From the NCBI GenBank assembly GCA_050246435.1, contig JBFWWB010000001.1, positions 7,913 through 71,912 of the forward strand: a stretch of DNA of 64,000 nucleotides. Reading direction: 5' to 3'. Every line of letters starts with the position of its first letter. Positions within the stretch are counted from its first letter, which is position 1. The DNA is from JAKFWI01 sp050246435 (GTDB taxonomy: Bacteria; Pseudomonadota; Alphaproteobacteria; Caulobacterales; Aquidulcibacteraceae). Under the pieces are notes generated by a model. It did not search any database and was not told where the DNA came from. It was given only the letters and a program-made list of their open reading frames with translations. Made by a program: the position numbers and the translations under genes. This document shows positions 8,198-16,872 of this stretch, one piece after another.

Positions 8198-9250
8198 TCA
8201 GCTGCGCCAGCGCAGCACCGCGGGCTCGATGGGGTTCACGAAGGCGCGCCCCTCCTTCCGCGAGGCCAGCCATTCGCGCTTCAGCCGCTGATACCATTTC
8301 GCTTGCGCGTCCGCGTCGTCGATCCAGATGAGGGCCGGATCGAAATCGAGGCCCTGCTTCTGCAGGTTCACCATCGCGCCGTCCTGGCGCAGGAACGCGC
8401 GCGCCGCCGCCGCCACCGCCGGCTTCAGCAGGCTCAGCAGCAGATGGTTCCAGTAGAACAGCTGTGTGATCTCGGTGCGCTTCTCGTCGAGCGGGGTGAG
8501 GCACGTCAGCGCCAGCACGCGGGTGGCGCCGGCGCGAATATCCTCCCAGCGCTGGCCCGGGAGGCGGAAAGTGATCTCGGTTTCCGGGGCGCCGCCGAGG
8601 ATCGCATACGCATAGGAATTGCCCGACGGCTTGTGCCGCACCATCGAGAAGCCCAGCTCGCGCGGCTCGAACCGCTTTTCCTTCGCGCGCAGATCGTGGC
8701 GCGCGCGCCACCACCATTGCGCATGCACATAGGGCCCGTGCGCGGGATCCATGAGACCCACCACCGCGTGATCGATGTGCGCATCGAACACCATGCGGTC
8801 GACCAGCTTCGGTTTGCCGCCAGCGGCGAGTGCTGCGAAATCCGGCGGCGGGGGAATTTCCGCCGGCGGCCGGCGCGGATCGGCCGCCATGAACACCCAG
8901 ACGAGGCCCGCCTGCTCCGCCGCGGGATAGCGCGCCACGCGGATGCGCGCAGGGTCGGCGTGCTGACCGTCGACCAGCGAGGGGATCGCGGCGCAGGCGC
9001 CGTCCGTGCGGAAGCGCCAGCCGTGATAGGGACACTCCACCGTCGCCGCCGCGCCCTCTTCCACGATGCGCCCGGCGGAAAGCGGCGCGGCCCTGTGCGG
9101 GCAGATATCGCGCAGCGCGAAAAGTTCGCCCGCCTTCGTCCGCCCCAGCAGCACCGGCTCGCCCAGCAGCATCTTGCGCTGCAAAGTTCCGGGCTTCACC
9201 GTGCGCGCGGGCGCCGCGAAATACCAAAGATCGCGCAGGAATTCGCTCAT
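8198..9250 (-). CDS. Rieske [2Fe-2S] ring-hydroxylating oxygenase, alpha-subunit type
   Basis: 350 residues. The N-terminal Rieske domain has C50/H52 (CPHR) and C73/H76 (CPYHGW). The C-terminal domain has the mononuclear-iron motif MDPAHGPYVH, with H171 and H176. The layout fits oxygenases of the VanA/pheophorbide-oxygenase type, which hydroxylate or demethylate aromatic or other hydrophobic substrates using electrons from a separate reductase. No reductase gene is adjacent. It sits between ccr and mcd in a same-strand run with short gaps, an unexpected neighbour for the ethylmalonyl-CoA pathway. The substrate cannot be predicted. Confidence 0.9.
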   Translation of the reverse strand: MSEFLRDLWYFAAPARTVKPGTLQRKMLLGEPVLLGRTKAGELFALRDICPHRAAPLSAGRIVEEGAAATVECPYHGWRFRTDGACAAIPSLVDGQHADPARIRVARYPAAEQAGLVWVFMAADPRRPPAEIPPPPDFAALAAGGKPKLVDRMVFDAHIDHAVVGLMDPAHGPYVHAQWWWRARHDLRAKEKRFEPRELGFSMVRHKPSGNSYAYAILGGAPETEITFRLPGQRWEDIRAGATRVLALTCLTPLDEKRTEITQLFYWNHLLLSLLKPAVAAAARAFLRQDGAMVNLQKQGLDFDPALIWIDDADAQAKWYQRLKREWLASRKEGRAFVNPIEPAVLRWRS

Positions 9251-9272
9251 TGGCGGGCGGCGTCCGGGTTGC

Positions 9273-9500
9273 TCAGCGGCCAGCGTGATACAGGATCGCG
9301 CCGATGCACACAAAACCGAGCGCCGCCACGGCGAACGCTCCGGCCAAGGCGGCCCCTGCCGCGATCGCAAGGCCCAGCCGCGCGCGCTTGCGCGTGCCCG
9401 CGGCCAGTGCGCGCCGCGCCAGCCGCGCCGCACCGACCATCGCCATGCAAGTGAGCAGCAGCGCGACGACGAAAACGCCGATTGCGCCCAGCGCGGCCAT
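9273..9500 (-). CDS. small two-helix membrane protein
   Basis: 75 residues with two hydrophobic segments (about residues 5-25 and 44-70) separated by an Arg-rich turn (RLARRALAAGTRKRAR), consistent with an inner-membrane hairpin. The ATG at 9500 has a very strong upstream GGGAGGAGGGT ribosome site, which is the best evidence that it is a real gene. It lies 22 bases upstream of the Rieske gene and 25 bases downstream of the chagasin-like lipoprotein gene. I do not recognise a family. Confidence 0.65.
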   Translation of the reverse strand: MAALGAIGVFVVALLLTCMAMVGAARLARRALAAGTRKRARLGLAIAAGAALAGAFAVAALGFVCIGAILYHAGR

Positions 9501-9525
9501 ACCCTCCTCCCGCGCCTTTCAGCGC

Positions 9526-10014
9526 CTAGCGCGCCTCGATCGTGACGGAGAACGTGTCCACGGGGGGCTGGTTCGTCTCCCACGGGCGGCCTTGTGCGAA
9601 GCGCAGTACGCCGCGCCCCGCCTTCACGGCGCGGAACGCGGTCACTTCCCAATGATTGCCGCCGGCGAAGCCCGGCTGCAGCTGCGCAGCACTCGTCGGG
9701 CCGCCGCTTTCGCCCACCTTGACGAGAAAATCCGGCGTCTCCGTCGCGGTCCAAAGGTAGCCCGCCGTCGGCACGCCGACGAGCGCCACCGAAAACGTCG
9801 CGCCGACCGGCGCCGCGATCGTCTTGCCCGCATCCGCCGCAGTGACGCGGATCGTCGCGCCTTCGATCGCTGGCGGCTGTAAGCGTTCCATCGCTGCGCC
9901 CTCCCCGGCCGCGGGCTCCACGGATGGCGCGGCGTCAGGGCGGGGCGCCGGCGTTCCTGCGCTGGCGCACGCGGCCAGAGCGGCCAGAGCGGCGACCGCT
10001 GATGCAAGCTTCAT
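9526..10014 (-). CDS. chagasin-like (inhibitor I42 family) lipoprotein
   Basis: 162 residues. A lipoprotein signal ends in the lipobox LAACAS. The mature domain shows the three inhibitory loops of chagasin-type cysteine-protease inhibitors in order: VPTAGYLW (counterpart of NPTTGYxW), FAGGNHW (the Gly-rich loop) and GRPWE (the RPW loop). Such proteins block papain-family proteases; in bacteria they are thought to protect the envelope from own or foreign proteases. It lies two bases from the membrane-protein gene at 10017-10616 and so is probably co-transcribed with ccr. No papain-family protease gene is visible nearby. Confidence 0.82.
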   Translation of the reverse strand: MKLASAVAALAALAACASAGTPAPRPDAAPSVEPAAGEGAAMERLQPPAIEGATIRVTAADAGKTIAAPVGATFSVALVGVPTAGYLWTATETPDFLVKVGESGGPTSAAQLQPGFAGGNHWEVTAFRAVKAGRGVLRFAQGRPWETNQPPVDTFSVTIEAR

Positions 10015-10016
10015 AG

Positions 10017-10616
10017 CTAGCCCTCCGCCTCCAGGCGCACGATCCGATTGTCGACGAATCCATTCTCGGCGGCGAGTTGGTCAAGATAAGGGCCCAAGCG
10101 CAAAGCGCGGCGTTCGAACCCGTCGGGCCGCATCAGGCGCTCGACCCGCTTCGCCGGCGTGTTCGGCTCGGCGACATACCAAATGCGAACGCGCAAACCC
10201 TCGCGCATCGGGCCGCCGCGCGTCGCCACTTTGTTGAATGCGGCGGTCAGAACGTTCGAGCGGTAGCGGAACCGGATTCCTCCGACCTGGAACTTTTCTT
10301 CGGTCCCCTTGCCGCTGCGCCCGGATTCGAAATCCTCGATGGCGCCTTCGACCTGTTGCGCCTGCCCTGCGCGCCAGGCGCGCAACAAGCGCGCATATTC
10401 GCCGGAAATCGCCCACCAGCCCACGCCGGACCAGAGCAGCGCGAACGCCGCGACGATCGCGAACGTCCACCAGGGCGAAAGCGCGCCGGGTTCACGCTCG
10501 CCGAATAGCCCTGCAAGTAAGCCGATCAGCAGGAACGGCGCGCTCGCGAAAACGAACCAGAGATTCTTCCAGCGCTCTTTTTCGATATCGTAGAGAAGCC
10601 TGAACGCTTCCGCCAC
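10017..10616 (-). CDS. membrane protein of unknown function
   Basis: 199 residues with two transmembrane segments (about 20-38 and 50-70) followed by a roughly 120-residue soluble domain containing FQVGGIRFRYRSNVLTAAF and RVRIWYVAEPNTPAKRVERL. That beta-rich region looks like a small cytosolic or periplasmic sensor or PH-like domain, but I cannot name a family. It starts three bases after the ccr stop and ends two bases before the chagasin-like gene, so it is very likely part of the ccr transcript. Confidence 0.72.
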   Translation of the reverse strand: MAEAFRLLYDIEKERWKNLWFVFASAPFLLIGLLAGLFGEREPGALSPWWTFAIVAAFALLWSGVGWWAISGEYARLLRAWRAGQAQQVEGAIEDFESGRSGKGTEEKFQVGGIRFRYRSNVLTAAFNKVATRGGPMREGLRVRIWYVAEPNTPAKRVERLMRPDGFERRALRLGPYLDQLAAENGFVDNRIVRLEAEG

Positions 10617-10619
10617 GGC

Positions 10620-11936
10620 TTACGCGTCCTGCCGCGCCTCAATCACGTCTTCCACCGTGCGCAGACCCGCATGCGGCGCGGTGACGAGCACGGCCATGTT
10701 GCCGGGCTGATGCTCGTTATTCAGCATCTTCTCGTGCGCGTCGGGAATTTGATCCCAGCCGAACACCTCCGAAAGCGCAGGATCGATGCGCCGGTCGATC
10801 ACCAGCTTGTTGGCGGCCGACGCTTGCTTCAGGTGCGCGAAATGGCTGCCCTGAACGCGCTTTTGGCGCATCCAGAGAAAGCGCGCGTCCATCGTCAGAT
10901 TGTAGCCCGTCGTGCCCGCGCAGATGACGACCATGCCGCCGCGCTTCACGACGAACACCGAAACCGGAAAGGTGCTCTCGCCCGGATGCTCGAACACGAT
11001 ATCGACATCCTTGCCGCCGGTGATTTCCCAGATTGCTTTGCCGAATTTTCGGCTTTCGCGCATGTAGGCGGAGAATTCCGGCCCGTTCACCGTGGGCAGC
11101 TGGCCCCAGCAATTGAAATCCTTGCGGTTGAGCACCGCCTTCGCGCCCATCGAGAGCACGTAATCCTTCTTCGCATCGTCGGAGACGACGCCGATCGCGT
11201 GTGCGCCGGAAACCGCGCAAAGCTGCACCGCGAACACACCCAAGCCCCCGCTCGCGCCCCACACCAGCACATTGTCGCCCGGCTTGATGACGTGCGGCTC
11301 GTGGCCGAACAGCATCCGGTACGCGGTGGCGAGGGTCAGCGTGTAGCAGGCGCTCTCCTCCCACGTCAGATGCTTGGGGCGGTGCATCAACTGGCGCGCC
11401 TGCACCTTGCAGAATTGCGCGAAGGAGCCGTCCGTCGTCTCGTAGCCCCAGATGCGCTGGCTCTGCGAGAACATCGGATCGCCGCCGTTGCACTCTTCGT
11501 CGTCGCCGTCGTCCTGGTTGCAGTGGATGACGACCTCGTCGCCCGGCTTCCAGCGCTTCACCTTGGAGCCCACGGCCCAGACGATGCCCGACGCGTCCGA
11601 TCCGGCGACGTGATAGGGCTGCTTGTGCCCGTCGAGCGGGCTCAGCGGCTGCCCGAGGGCCGCCCAAATGCCATTGTAGTTCACGCCCGCCGCCATCACG
11701 AGAACGAGCGCCTCGTCCTCGCCCACCGTCGGCGTCGGCACGATTTCGAGCTGCATCGCCTGTTTCGGCCGGCCGTGGCGCTCCTTGCGGATCGCCCAGG
11801 CGTACATTTTGGCAGGCACATGGTACGGCGGCGGCACTTCGCCGACTTCGTACAGGTCTTTCGCGGCGTTGACCGCCGAGCTGGCTATCGCCGTTACGCT
11901 CAAAGCGGCCCCTCCGCTTCCTGTGAATGAAGCCAT
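10620..11936 (-). CDS. ccr: crotonyl-CoA carboxylase/reductase
   Basis: A 438-residue MDR-superfamily enzyme that reductively carboxylates crotonyl-CoA to ethylmalonyl-CoA with NADPH and CO2, the defining step of the ethylmalonyl-CoA pathway. The N-terminal catalytic domain has GVNYNGIW (residues 84-90) and IWGYETTDG with Glu166. The Rossmann region is WGASGGLG (226-233), and GSHFAHLKQ contains His365 and His368. These correspond to the Asn/Glu/His set that forms the CO2 pocket in studied Ccr enzymes. It heads a minus-strand run reaching mcd. A nested inverted repeat lies in its upstream region (11984-12035). Confidence 0.96.
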   Translation of the reverse strand: MASFTGSGGAALSVTAIASSAVNAAKDLYEVGEVPPPYHVPAKMYAWAIRKERHGRPKQAMQLEIVPTPTVGEDEALVLVMAAGVNYNGIWAALGQPLSPLDGHKQPYHVAGSDASGIVWAVGSKVKRWKPGDEVVIHCNQDDGDDEECNGGDPMFSQSQRIWGYETTDGSFAQFCKVQARQLMHRPKHLTWEESACYTLTLATAYRMLFGHEPHVIKPGDNVLVWGASGGLGVFAVQLCAVSGAHAIGVVSDDAKKDYVLSMGAKAVLNRKDFNCWGQLPTVNGPEFSAYMRESRKFGKAIWEITGGKDVDIVFEHPGESTFPVSVFVVKRGGMVVICAGTTGYNLTMDARFLWMRQKRVQGSHFAHLKQASAANKLVIDRRIDPALSEVFGWDQIPDAHEKMLNNEHQPGNMAVLVTAPHAGLRTVEDVIEARQDA

Positions 11937-11983
11937 TCTTGCGCTCTTTTGCTGCAGTGCGCAACGGATAGGCGAAATTTGCC

Positions 11984-12035
11984 GGTGACGGCATCAGAAA
12001 ATTATCGAAAATCAAAGCGATAAAATACCGTCACC
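11984..12035. promoter_or_regulatory. nested inverted repeats upstream of ccr
   Basis: GGTGACGG (11984-11991) is repeated inverted as CCGTCACC (12028-12035). Inside these lies TTATCG (12002-12007) with CGATAA (12018-12023). The enclosed stretch is strikingly AT-rich for this genome. It sits between the divergent ccr and 12083 genes, 48 bases above the ccr start, so it is a good candidate for an operator or promoter region. I do not recognise the binding protein. Confidence 0.45.
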
Positions 12036-12082
12036 ATGCTGCAAGCGCTAAGCACCGGCTTGGATTTTTCGCCATCGCCGCA

Positions 12083-12607
12083 GTGGCGTATCGTTCGGCC
12101 GTGGCTCCCATCCTCTTCCGCCCCAGCCGCTGGAAGGCGGCGTTGCTGGGCCTGCTCGCCATCGCCATGACGGCGCTTTCGCTGTGGCTCGCTTTCTTCA
12201 CGGCGGAGGCGTTGTTCTACCGCCTCTGCGGCGCGGCGGGCGTTTTGCTGTTCGGCGCGGCGATCCCGGCGGCGCTGCGCCGCGTATTCGACCGCACGCC
12301 GGTGATCGAGGTTTCCGAGTGGGGCGTGCGCGATCGCCGCCAGGGCGTCGCCGCGCCGTGGGCGCAGATTCGCGCCGCGCGCGTCTGGATCCAGGCGATC
12401 GATGCCGCGCGCGTGCCCTGGATCGTGCTGGAGGTGGAGGATGCGGACGCCGTCTATGAACGCCGCGACGCCGCCACCCGCGCTTTGCGCGCGCTCAACC
12501 GGCGCCTCGGCTATCCAGAGGTGGTGTTGAAGACCCAGGGCCTGCCGCGCGCTCATCGCGGCGTGATGGAGGCGATCGCCGCCTTCCGCCCGGCGCTCGT
12601 GTGCTAG
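12083..12607 (+). CDS. membrane protein resembling the STM3941 family
   Basis: 174 residues from a GTG start. Two adjacent hydrophobic segments (about 18-38 and 44-62) precede a cytosolic domain containing VIEVSEWGVRDRR and APWAQIRAARVW. This strand pattern is like the PH-type domain of STM3941-family proteins. The function of that family is unknown. The gene is divergent from ccr and convergent with the DUF1684 gene; the two stop codons share the palindrome CTAG at 12604-12607. The family resemblance is by eye and only moderately sure. Confidence 0.68.
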   Translation: MAYRSAVAPILFRPSRWKAALLGLLAIAMTALSLWLAFFTAEALFYRLCGAAGVLLFGAAIPAALRRVFDRTPVIEVSEWGVRDRRQGVAAPWAQIRAARVWIQAIDAARVPWIVLEVEDADAVYERRDAATRALRALNRRLGYPEVVLKTQGLPRAHRGVMEAIAAFRPALVC

Positions 12608-13482
12608 TGGTCGCCCGGCGCCATCTCGCCCGCGCGCACCGCCGTGGCGATCACGTCGCGCGCGAACGGGCAATTATAATGCGGCGTGCGCGCGCAATTC
12701 GGATTGTAGGCGTAGTTGAAATCGAGCGTCACGGTCTTCGGCGGAAACGGCCCGTCGGCGTCGGCGTCCAGATAGCGCCCGGTGTCGTAGCTTTCCTCGC
12801 CGGTGGTCTTGTCGAGGAAGAAGGCGGAAAGCCCGTCCGAGCCTTCGGCGTCCCCGGAATAGAGCGGCAGCTTCACATGCGCGCCGTTCAGATCGAATTC
12901 CGCATAGCCCACACGCCAGAAGCGCTTCCACCAGCCCCGCGAGGTTTGAAAATCCATCGGCTGCGCCGGCTCGGCGTGGAACGCGGCCGTCACGACATAC
13001 GAGGGCGCGTACGGAAAATACGAAAGCCCGGTGAATGCCTTCGCCGCGGGATTAGCCTGGTTGTACGCGAACAGCCGCACGCCCATGCGGCCGGGCGCGA
13101 TTTGCGTCATCTGCGCGCGCACGTCGCGGGCCCCATCGACGCTGATCTCGCCGCCGGCTTCCGCCGCGAACGTCACGCGCTTGGCGCCCGCCGCCAGCGT
13201 GATCTGGCCGCCGGCGTATGTGGCGGTCGCGATCGCAGGCGCCGCCTTTTCAAGCCGCCAAGCCGACCCGCCGTCCGGTTTGGCGACCAACCACGCCGTC
13301 TCGCCCGGGTTCAGATACACCGCGTCGTCGATCTTCAGGATCGCGAAGCGGTTCGTCGCGTAGGCCGCTTCCGTCGCCTTGATGTCCTCCTGCCAGCGCG
13401 TTTCCGGCGCTTCGAGCGCGCTCGCGCCGGCGGCCAGCGCGATCACCGCCGCGCGCGCGAAGGGCAGAAAGCTTGCAATCAT
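12604..13482 (-). CDS. DUF1684 family exported protein
   Basis: 292 residues with an N-terminal signal peptide (roughly residues 1-24, ending near AGASALEA). The mature part carries the DUF1684 hallmarks: RWQEDIKATEAAY at the start, a GLSYFPYAPSY segment, and the C-terminal LDFNYAYNPNCARTPHYNCPFA with its conserved cysteines. The family is widespread but has no established function. Its stop overlaps the stop of the convergent gene by four bases, and it is divergent from ecm with about 100 bases between starts. Confidence 0.85.
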   Translation of the reverse strand: MIASFLPFARAAVIALAAGASALEAPETRWQEDIKATEAAYATNRFAILKIDDAVYLNPGETAWLVAKPDGGSAWRLEKAAPAIATATYAGGQITLAAGAKRVTFAAEAGGEISVDGARDVRAQMTQIAPGRMGVRLFAYNQANPAAKAFTGLSYFPYAPSYVVTAAFHAEPAQPMDFQTSRGWWKRFWRVGYAEFDLNGAHVKLPLYSGDAEGSDGLSAFFLDKTTGEESYDTGRYLDADADGPFPPKTVTLDFNYAYNPNCARTPHYNCPFARDVIATAVRAGEMAPGDH

Positions 13483-13583
13483 GCCTCAGAGGGGAGCATC
13501 GCCGCCCCGGCGGCGTCAACGCCCCTTCTCTTGCGCCCCGGCGCGCGCAATCCTGCCGCCCTCTGTCCGGCGAGGCCGCCCCG

Positions 13584-15572
13584 ATGACCGATTTCCAGCA
13601 CGCGCCCGATCCGCCTTGGATCTTCCGCACCTACGCCGGCCACTCCACGCCCGCCGAGAGCAACAAGCTCTACCGGGCCAATCTCGCGAAGGGGCAGACC
13701 GGCCTCTCCGTCGCGTTCGATCTGCCGACGCAGACCGGCTACGATAGCGATCACGCGCTGGCGCGCGGCGAGGTCGGCAAGGTGGGCGTGCCGGTCGGCC
13801 ATCTGGGCGACATGCGCGCGCTGTTCGATCAAATTCCGCTCGAGCGGATGAACACGTCGATGACGATCAACGCGCCCGCCGCCTGGCTGATCGCGCTCTA
13901 CGCCGCCTGCGCCGGCGAGCAAGGCGCCGATGTGAAGAAACTCTCAGGCACTACTCAAAACGACATCATCAAGGAATACCTTTCCCGCGGCACCTACATC
14001 TTCCCGCCCGGCCCTTCGCTGAACCTCACCGCCGATACGATCGCGTGGTGTCTGCACGAAATGCCGCGCTGGAACCCGATGAATGTCTGCTCCTACCATC
14101 TGCAGGAAGCGGGCGCGACGCCGGAGCAGGAATTGGCCTACGCGCTGGCCACCTCCATCGCCGTGTTGGATGCGGTGAGAGCACAGGGCACGGTGCGGGA
14201 TGAGGAATTCACGCTGGTGTTCAGCCGCATCTCCTTCTTCGTAAACGCCGGCATCCGCTTCGTCACCGAAACCTGCAAGATGCGCGCGTTCACCGAGCTG
14301 TGGGAGGAGATCGGCCGCGCGCGCTACGGCGTGACGGATGAGAAGGCGCTGCGCTTCCGCTACGGCGTGCAGGTCAACTCGCTCGGCCTCACCGAGCCGC
14401 AGGCGGAGAACAACGTCTATCGCATCCTGTTGGAAATGCTGGCGGTGACGCTTTCCAAGGATGCGCGCGCCCGCGCCGTGCAGCTGCCCGCGTGGAACGA
14501 GGCGCTGGGCCTGCCCCGCCCGTGGGATCAGCAATGGTCGCTGCGGATGCAGCAGGTCGTCGCCTACGAAACGGACCTGCTGGAATTCGAAGACATCTTC
14601 AACGGCTCCGCCGTGATCGCCGCGAAGGTGGCGCAGCTTAAGGAAGGCGCGCGCGCCGCCCTCGCCGAGATCGACGCGATGGGCGGCTCCATCGTGGCGG
14701 TGGAGAGCGGCTACATGAAACAGCGCCTCGTGGAGTCGAACGCCGCCCGCGTGCGCGGCGTCGAAACCGGCGCGATGACCGTCGTCGGCGTCAATAAATT
14801 CACCACCACCGAGGAATCCCCGCTTTCCGCCGGCGAAGGCGCGATCCAGGTGATCGACAGCAGGGTCGAAGCCGAGCAGATCGGGCGCCTGAAAGCCTGG
14901 CGCGCCGCGCGGGACGCAAGGGCGGCCGCCGCCGCGCTCGCGCAGCTCGAAGTGGATGCGCGCGAAGGCCGCAACGTGATGCCCGCCTCCATCGCCTGCG
15001 CGCGCGCCGGCGTGACGACGGGCGAATGGGGCGCCGCCCTGCGCGCCGTGTTCGGCGAATACCGCCCGCCTACCGGCGTCACCATCGTGGTGCGCGCCGA
15101 CGAGGAAGAAGACATCGAAACCGTGAAGGCCGAAGTCGCGCGCGTCTCCAAGGCGCTCGGCCGCCCGCTCACCTTCGTCGTCGGCAAGCCAGGGCTCGAC
15201 GGCCACTCCAACGGCGCCGAACAGATCGCGGTGCGCGCCGGCGCGGTGGGCATGAACGTCGTCTATGAGGGCATCCGCCTCACGCCGCAGGAAATCGTCG
15301 ACGCGGCGCGCACGGCGAAGGCGCACGCCGTCGGCCTCTCGATCCTGTCCGGCAGCCATCTCGATCTGGTGCAGGAGGTCGTGCGGCTGATGCGCAACGC
15401 CGGTATGGACAATGTGCCCGTCGTCGTCGGCGGCATCATCCCGCCGGACGACGAATTGGTGCTGAAGCAGATGGGCGTCACGGCGGTGTACACGCCGAAG
15501 GATTTCAAGCTCACCCAGATCATGGGCGACGTGGTGCGCATCGTGGAAAAGAAGGCCCTCGCGCCGGCGTGA
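13584..15572 (+). CDS. ecm: ethylmalonyl-CoA mutase
   Basis: A 662-residue adenosylcobalamin-dependent acyl-CoA mutase. The N-terminal TIM barrel shows AFDLPTQTGYDSDH, NTSMTINAPAAWL and GTTQNDIIKEYLSRGTYI. The C-terminal B12-binding domain has GLDGHSNGAEQ, which provides the D-x-H-x-x-G cobalt-ligand motif. Ecm converts ethylmalonyl-CoA to methylsuccinyl-CoA, between the Ccr and Mcd steps encoded nearby. Methylmalonyl-CoA mutase is the alternative, but the neighbours and the single-subunit length favour Ecm. ATG 13584 is chosen; the frame is open further upstream without a plausible domain. Confidence 0.93.
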   Translation: MTDFQHAPDPPWIFRTYAGHSTPAESNKLYRANLAKGQTGLSVAFDLPTQTGYDSDHALARGEVGKVGVPVGHLGDMRALFDQIPLERMNTSMTINAPAAWLIALYAACAGEQGADVKKLSGTTQNDIIKEYLSRGTYIFPPGPSLNLTADTIAWCLHEMPRWNPMNVCSYHLQEAGATPEQELAYALATSIAVLDAVRAQGTVRDEEFTLVFSRISFFVNAGIRFVTETCKMRAFTELWEEIGRARYGVTDEKALRFRYGVQVNSLGLTEPQAENNVYRILLEMLAVTLSKDARARAVQLPAWNEALGLPRPWDQQWSLRMQQVVAYETDLLEFEDIFNGSAVIAAKVAQLKEGARAALAEIDAMGGSIVAVESGYMKQRLVESNAARVRGVETGAMTVVGVNKFTTTEESPLSAGEGAIQVIDSRVEAEQIGRLKAWRAARDARAAAAALAQLEVDAREGRNVMPASIACARAGVTTGEWGAALRAVFGEYRPPTGVTIVVRADEEEDIETVKAEVARVSKALGRPLTFVVGKPGLDGHSNGAEQIAVRAGAVGMNVVYEGIRLTPQEIVDAARTAKAHAVGLSILSGSHLDLVQEVVRLMRNAGMDNVPVVVGGIIPPDDELVLKQMGVTAVYTPKDFKLTQIMGDVVRIVEKKALAPA

Positions 15573-16315
15573 TCATCCCACCAGCCATGATCGAGCGCGC
15601 GACTTTGCTGGCGTGGCCTGCGCGCGAGCGCGCCGAGCGCTTCGGCTGGGTCTTCAACGCGTCGGAAGGATTTTCCCGCCGCATCAACGCCATCTGGCCG
15701 CTCAGCTGGACCGGAGAAGCGCCGCTTGATGACGCCATCGGCTTTGCGGAGGCCTGGGCGCGTGAGCGCGGCGTGACGCCGAGCTTCAAGCTTTCCGAGG
15801 GACTCGTCGCGCCGCCCGAACTCCAAGCAAGGCTGCGCGACCGCGGCTACACGCCCTTAGCGCCCACTATCGCTATGGCCGCCCCGCTCGGAGCGCGTGA
15901 GCTATCTTCGTCACGGGTTGCGCTTGCGCGCGATCCGGATGTCGCTTTTCTGGCGCCGATGCGCGCGGACGCCAAATCGGACGGCGAATACGCCGAACGC
16001 AGCAGCGCATTGCATCGAACGCCGACGCCGCGCGCCTTCGCAACCCTCCGCGCGGACGGCGCGCCTGTGGCGATGGGCGCATGCGTGCTTGTCGGCGCCG
16101 TAGCTTCGATCTTCGCGATGCGCACGCAGCGTGGCGCCCAGCGGCGCGGCTACGCGCGCGAAACGCTGAGCACGCTGCTGGCTTGGGCGCAGGGCGCGGG
16201 CGCGACGGTGGCCGCTTTGCAGGTGGGGCGCGCGACCCCCCCCGCCTTGGCGCTGTATGCGAGCGAGGGCTTCACGCCGCTTTACGCCTATGCGCACTGG
16301 CGCGCGCCGGCCTAA
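15569..16315 (+). CDS. GNAT family N-acetyltransferase
   Basis: 248 residues in which the C-terminal half shows the GNAT acetyl-CoA-binding pattern: SIFAMRTQRGAQRRGYARETL (Q/R-x-x-G-x-G/A), followed by AALQVGRATPPALALYASEGF and YAYAHWRAP. The N-terminal half may be a degenerate second acetyltransferase domain. The GTG start overlaps the ecm stop by four bases; ATG 15587 is a slightly shorter alternative. The acyl acceptor is unknown. The convergent DHFR-like gene overlaps its 3' end by four bases. Confidence 0.82.
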   Translation: MIIPPAMIERATLLAWPARERAERFGWVFNASEGFSRRINAIWPLSWTGEAPLDDAIGFAEAWARERGVTPSFKLSEGLVAPPELQARLRDRGYTPLAPTIAMAAPLGARELSSSRVALARDPDVAFLAPMRADAKSDGEYAERSSALHRTPTPRAFATLRADGAPVAMGACVLVGAVASIFAMRTQRGAQRRGYARETLSTLLAWAQGAGATVAALQVGRATPPALALYASEGFTPLYAYAHWRAPA

Positions 16316-16872
16316 ACCGCCGCCGCATAGCGCGAGAACACATTCCCGTTCGTGAAGCGCTGCGATTCCAGAAGACTCAGGCCCACGCGACGCGTCACGC
16401 CTTCGAACAATGTGCGTCCTGCGCCCAGCACGATCGGCACGGTGACGATCTGATACTCATCGATCAGGCCCGCCTCCGTGAGCTGCGCGACGATCGCGCC
16501 GCTGCCGAGGATCACGATCGGCGCGCCGGCCTCCTGCTTCAGCGTGCGCACGGCGCCGGCAAGGTCGCCGCTGAAGAGACGCGTGTTGTTCCAGTCTGTG
16601 CGCACCAGGCTGCGCGAGAACACGATCTTCTCCGCCGCGTTCATTTTCGCGGCGGTCGCGGGCATCGCCTTCGCCGCAGCCGGCGTCGGCCAGAAGCCCG
16701 CCATCAACCGATACGTCACCCGGCCGAACAGCAGCGCGCCATCGCCGCTGGCATTGCCTTCGCTGAACGCCCGCCATTCCGCATCGTCGCGATGCGCCCA
16801 GGACATGTCGCCCGCGGCGTCCACGAAATAGCCGTCGAGGCTGGTCATTTCGAACGCGCTGACGCTTCTCAC
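16312..16872 (-). CDS. dihydrofolate reductase / RibD C-terminal domain family protein
   Basis: 186 residues of the RibD C-terminal (DHFR-fold) family: MTSLDGYFVDAAGDMSW at the start, LFGRVTYRLMAGFWP, then VILGSGAIVAQL and YQIVTVPIVLGAGRTLF. These are stand-alone NADPH-dependent reductase-like proteins whose substrates are mostly unknown; true folate activity is not implied. GTG 16872 overlaps the upstream EamA stop (GTGA), so the two genes are coupled. Longer readings of this frame run antisense through the EamA gene and are not supported. Confidence 0.87.
   Translation of the reverse strand: MRSVSAFEMTSLDGYFVDAAGDMSWAHRDDAEWRAFSEGNASGDGALLFGRVTYRLMAGFWPTPAAAKAMPATAAKMNAAEKIVFSRSLVRTDWNNTRLFSGDLAGAVRTLKQEAGAPIVILGSGAIVAQLTEAGLIDEYQIVTVPIVLGAGRTLFEGVTRRVGLSLLESQRFTNGNVFSRYAAAV

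Noticed and set aside
8076..9227. Upstream extension of the mcd frame to about 9227, giving a 946-residue protein
   Set aside because: The extension lies on the same strand over the Rieske gene in a different frame and has no domain; mcd alone is the normal length for its family from 8075.
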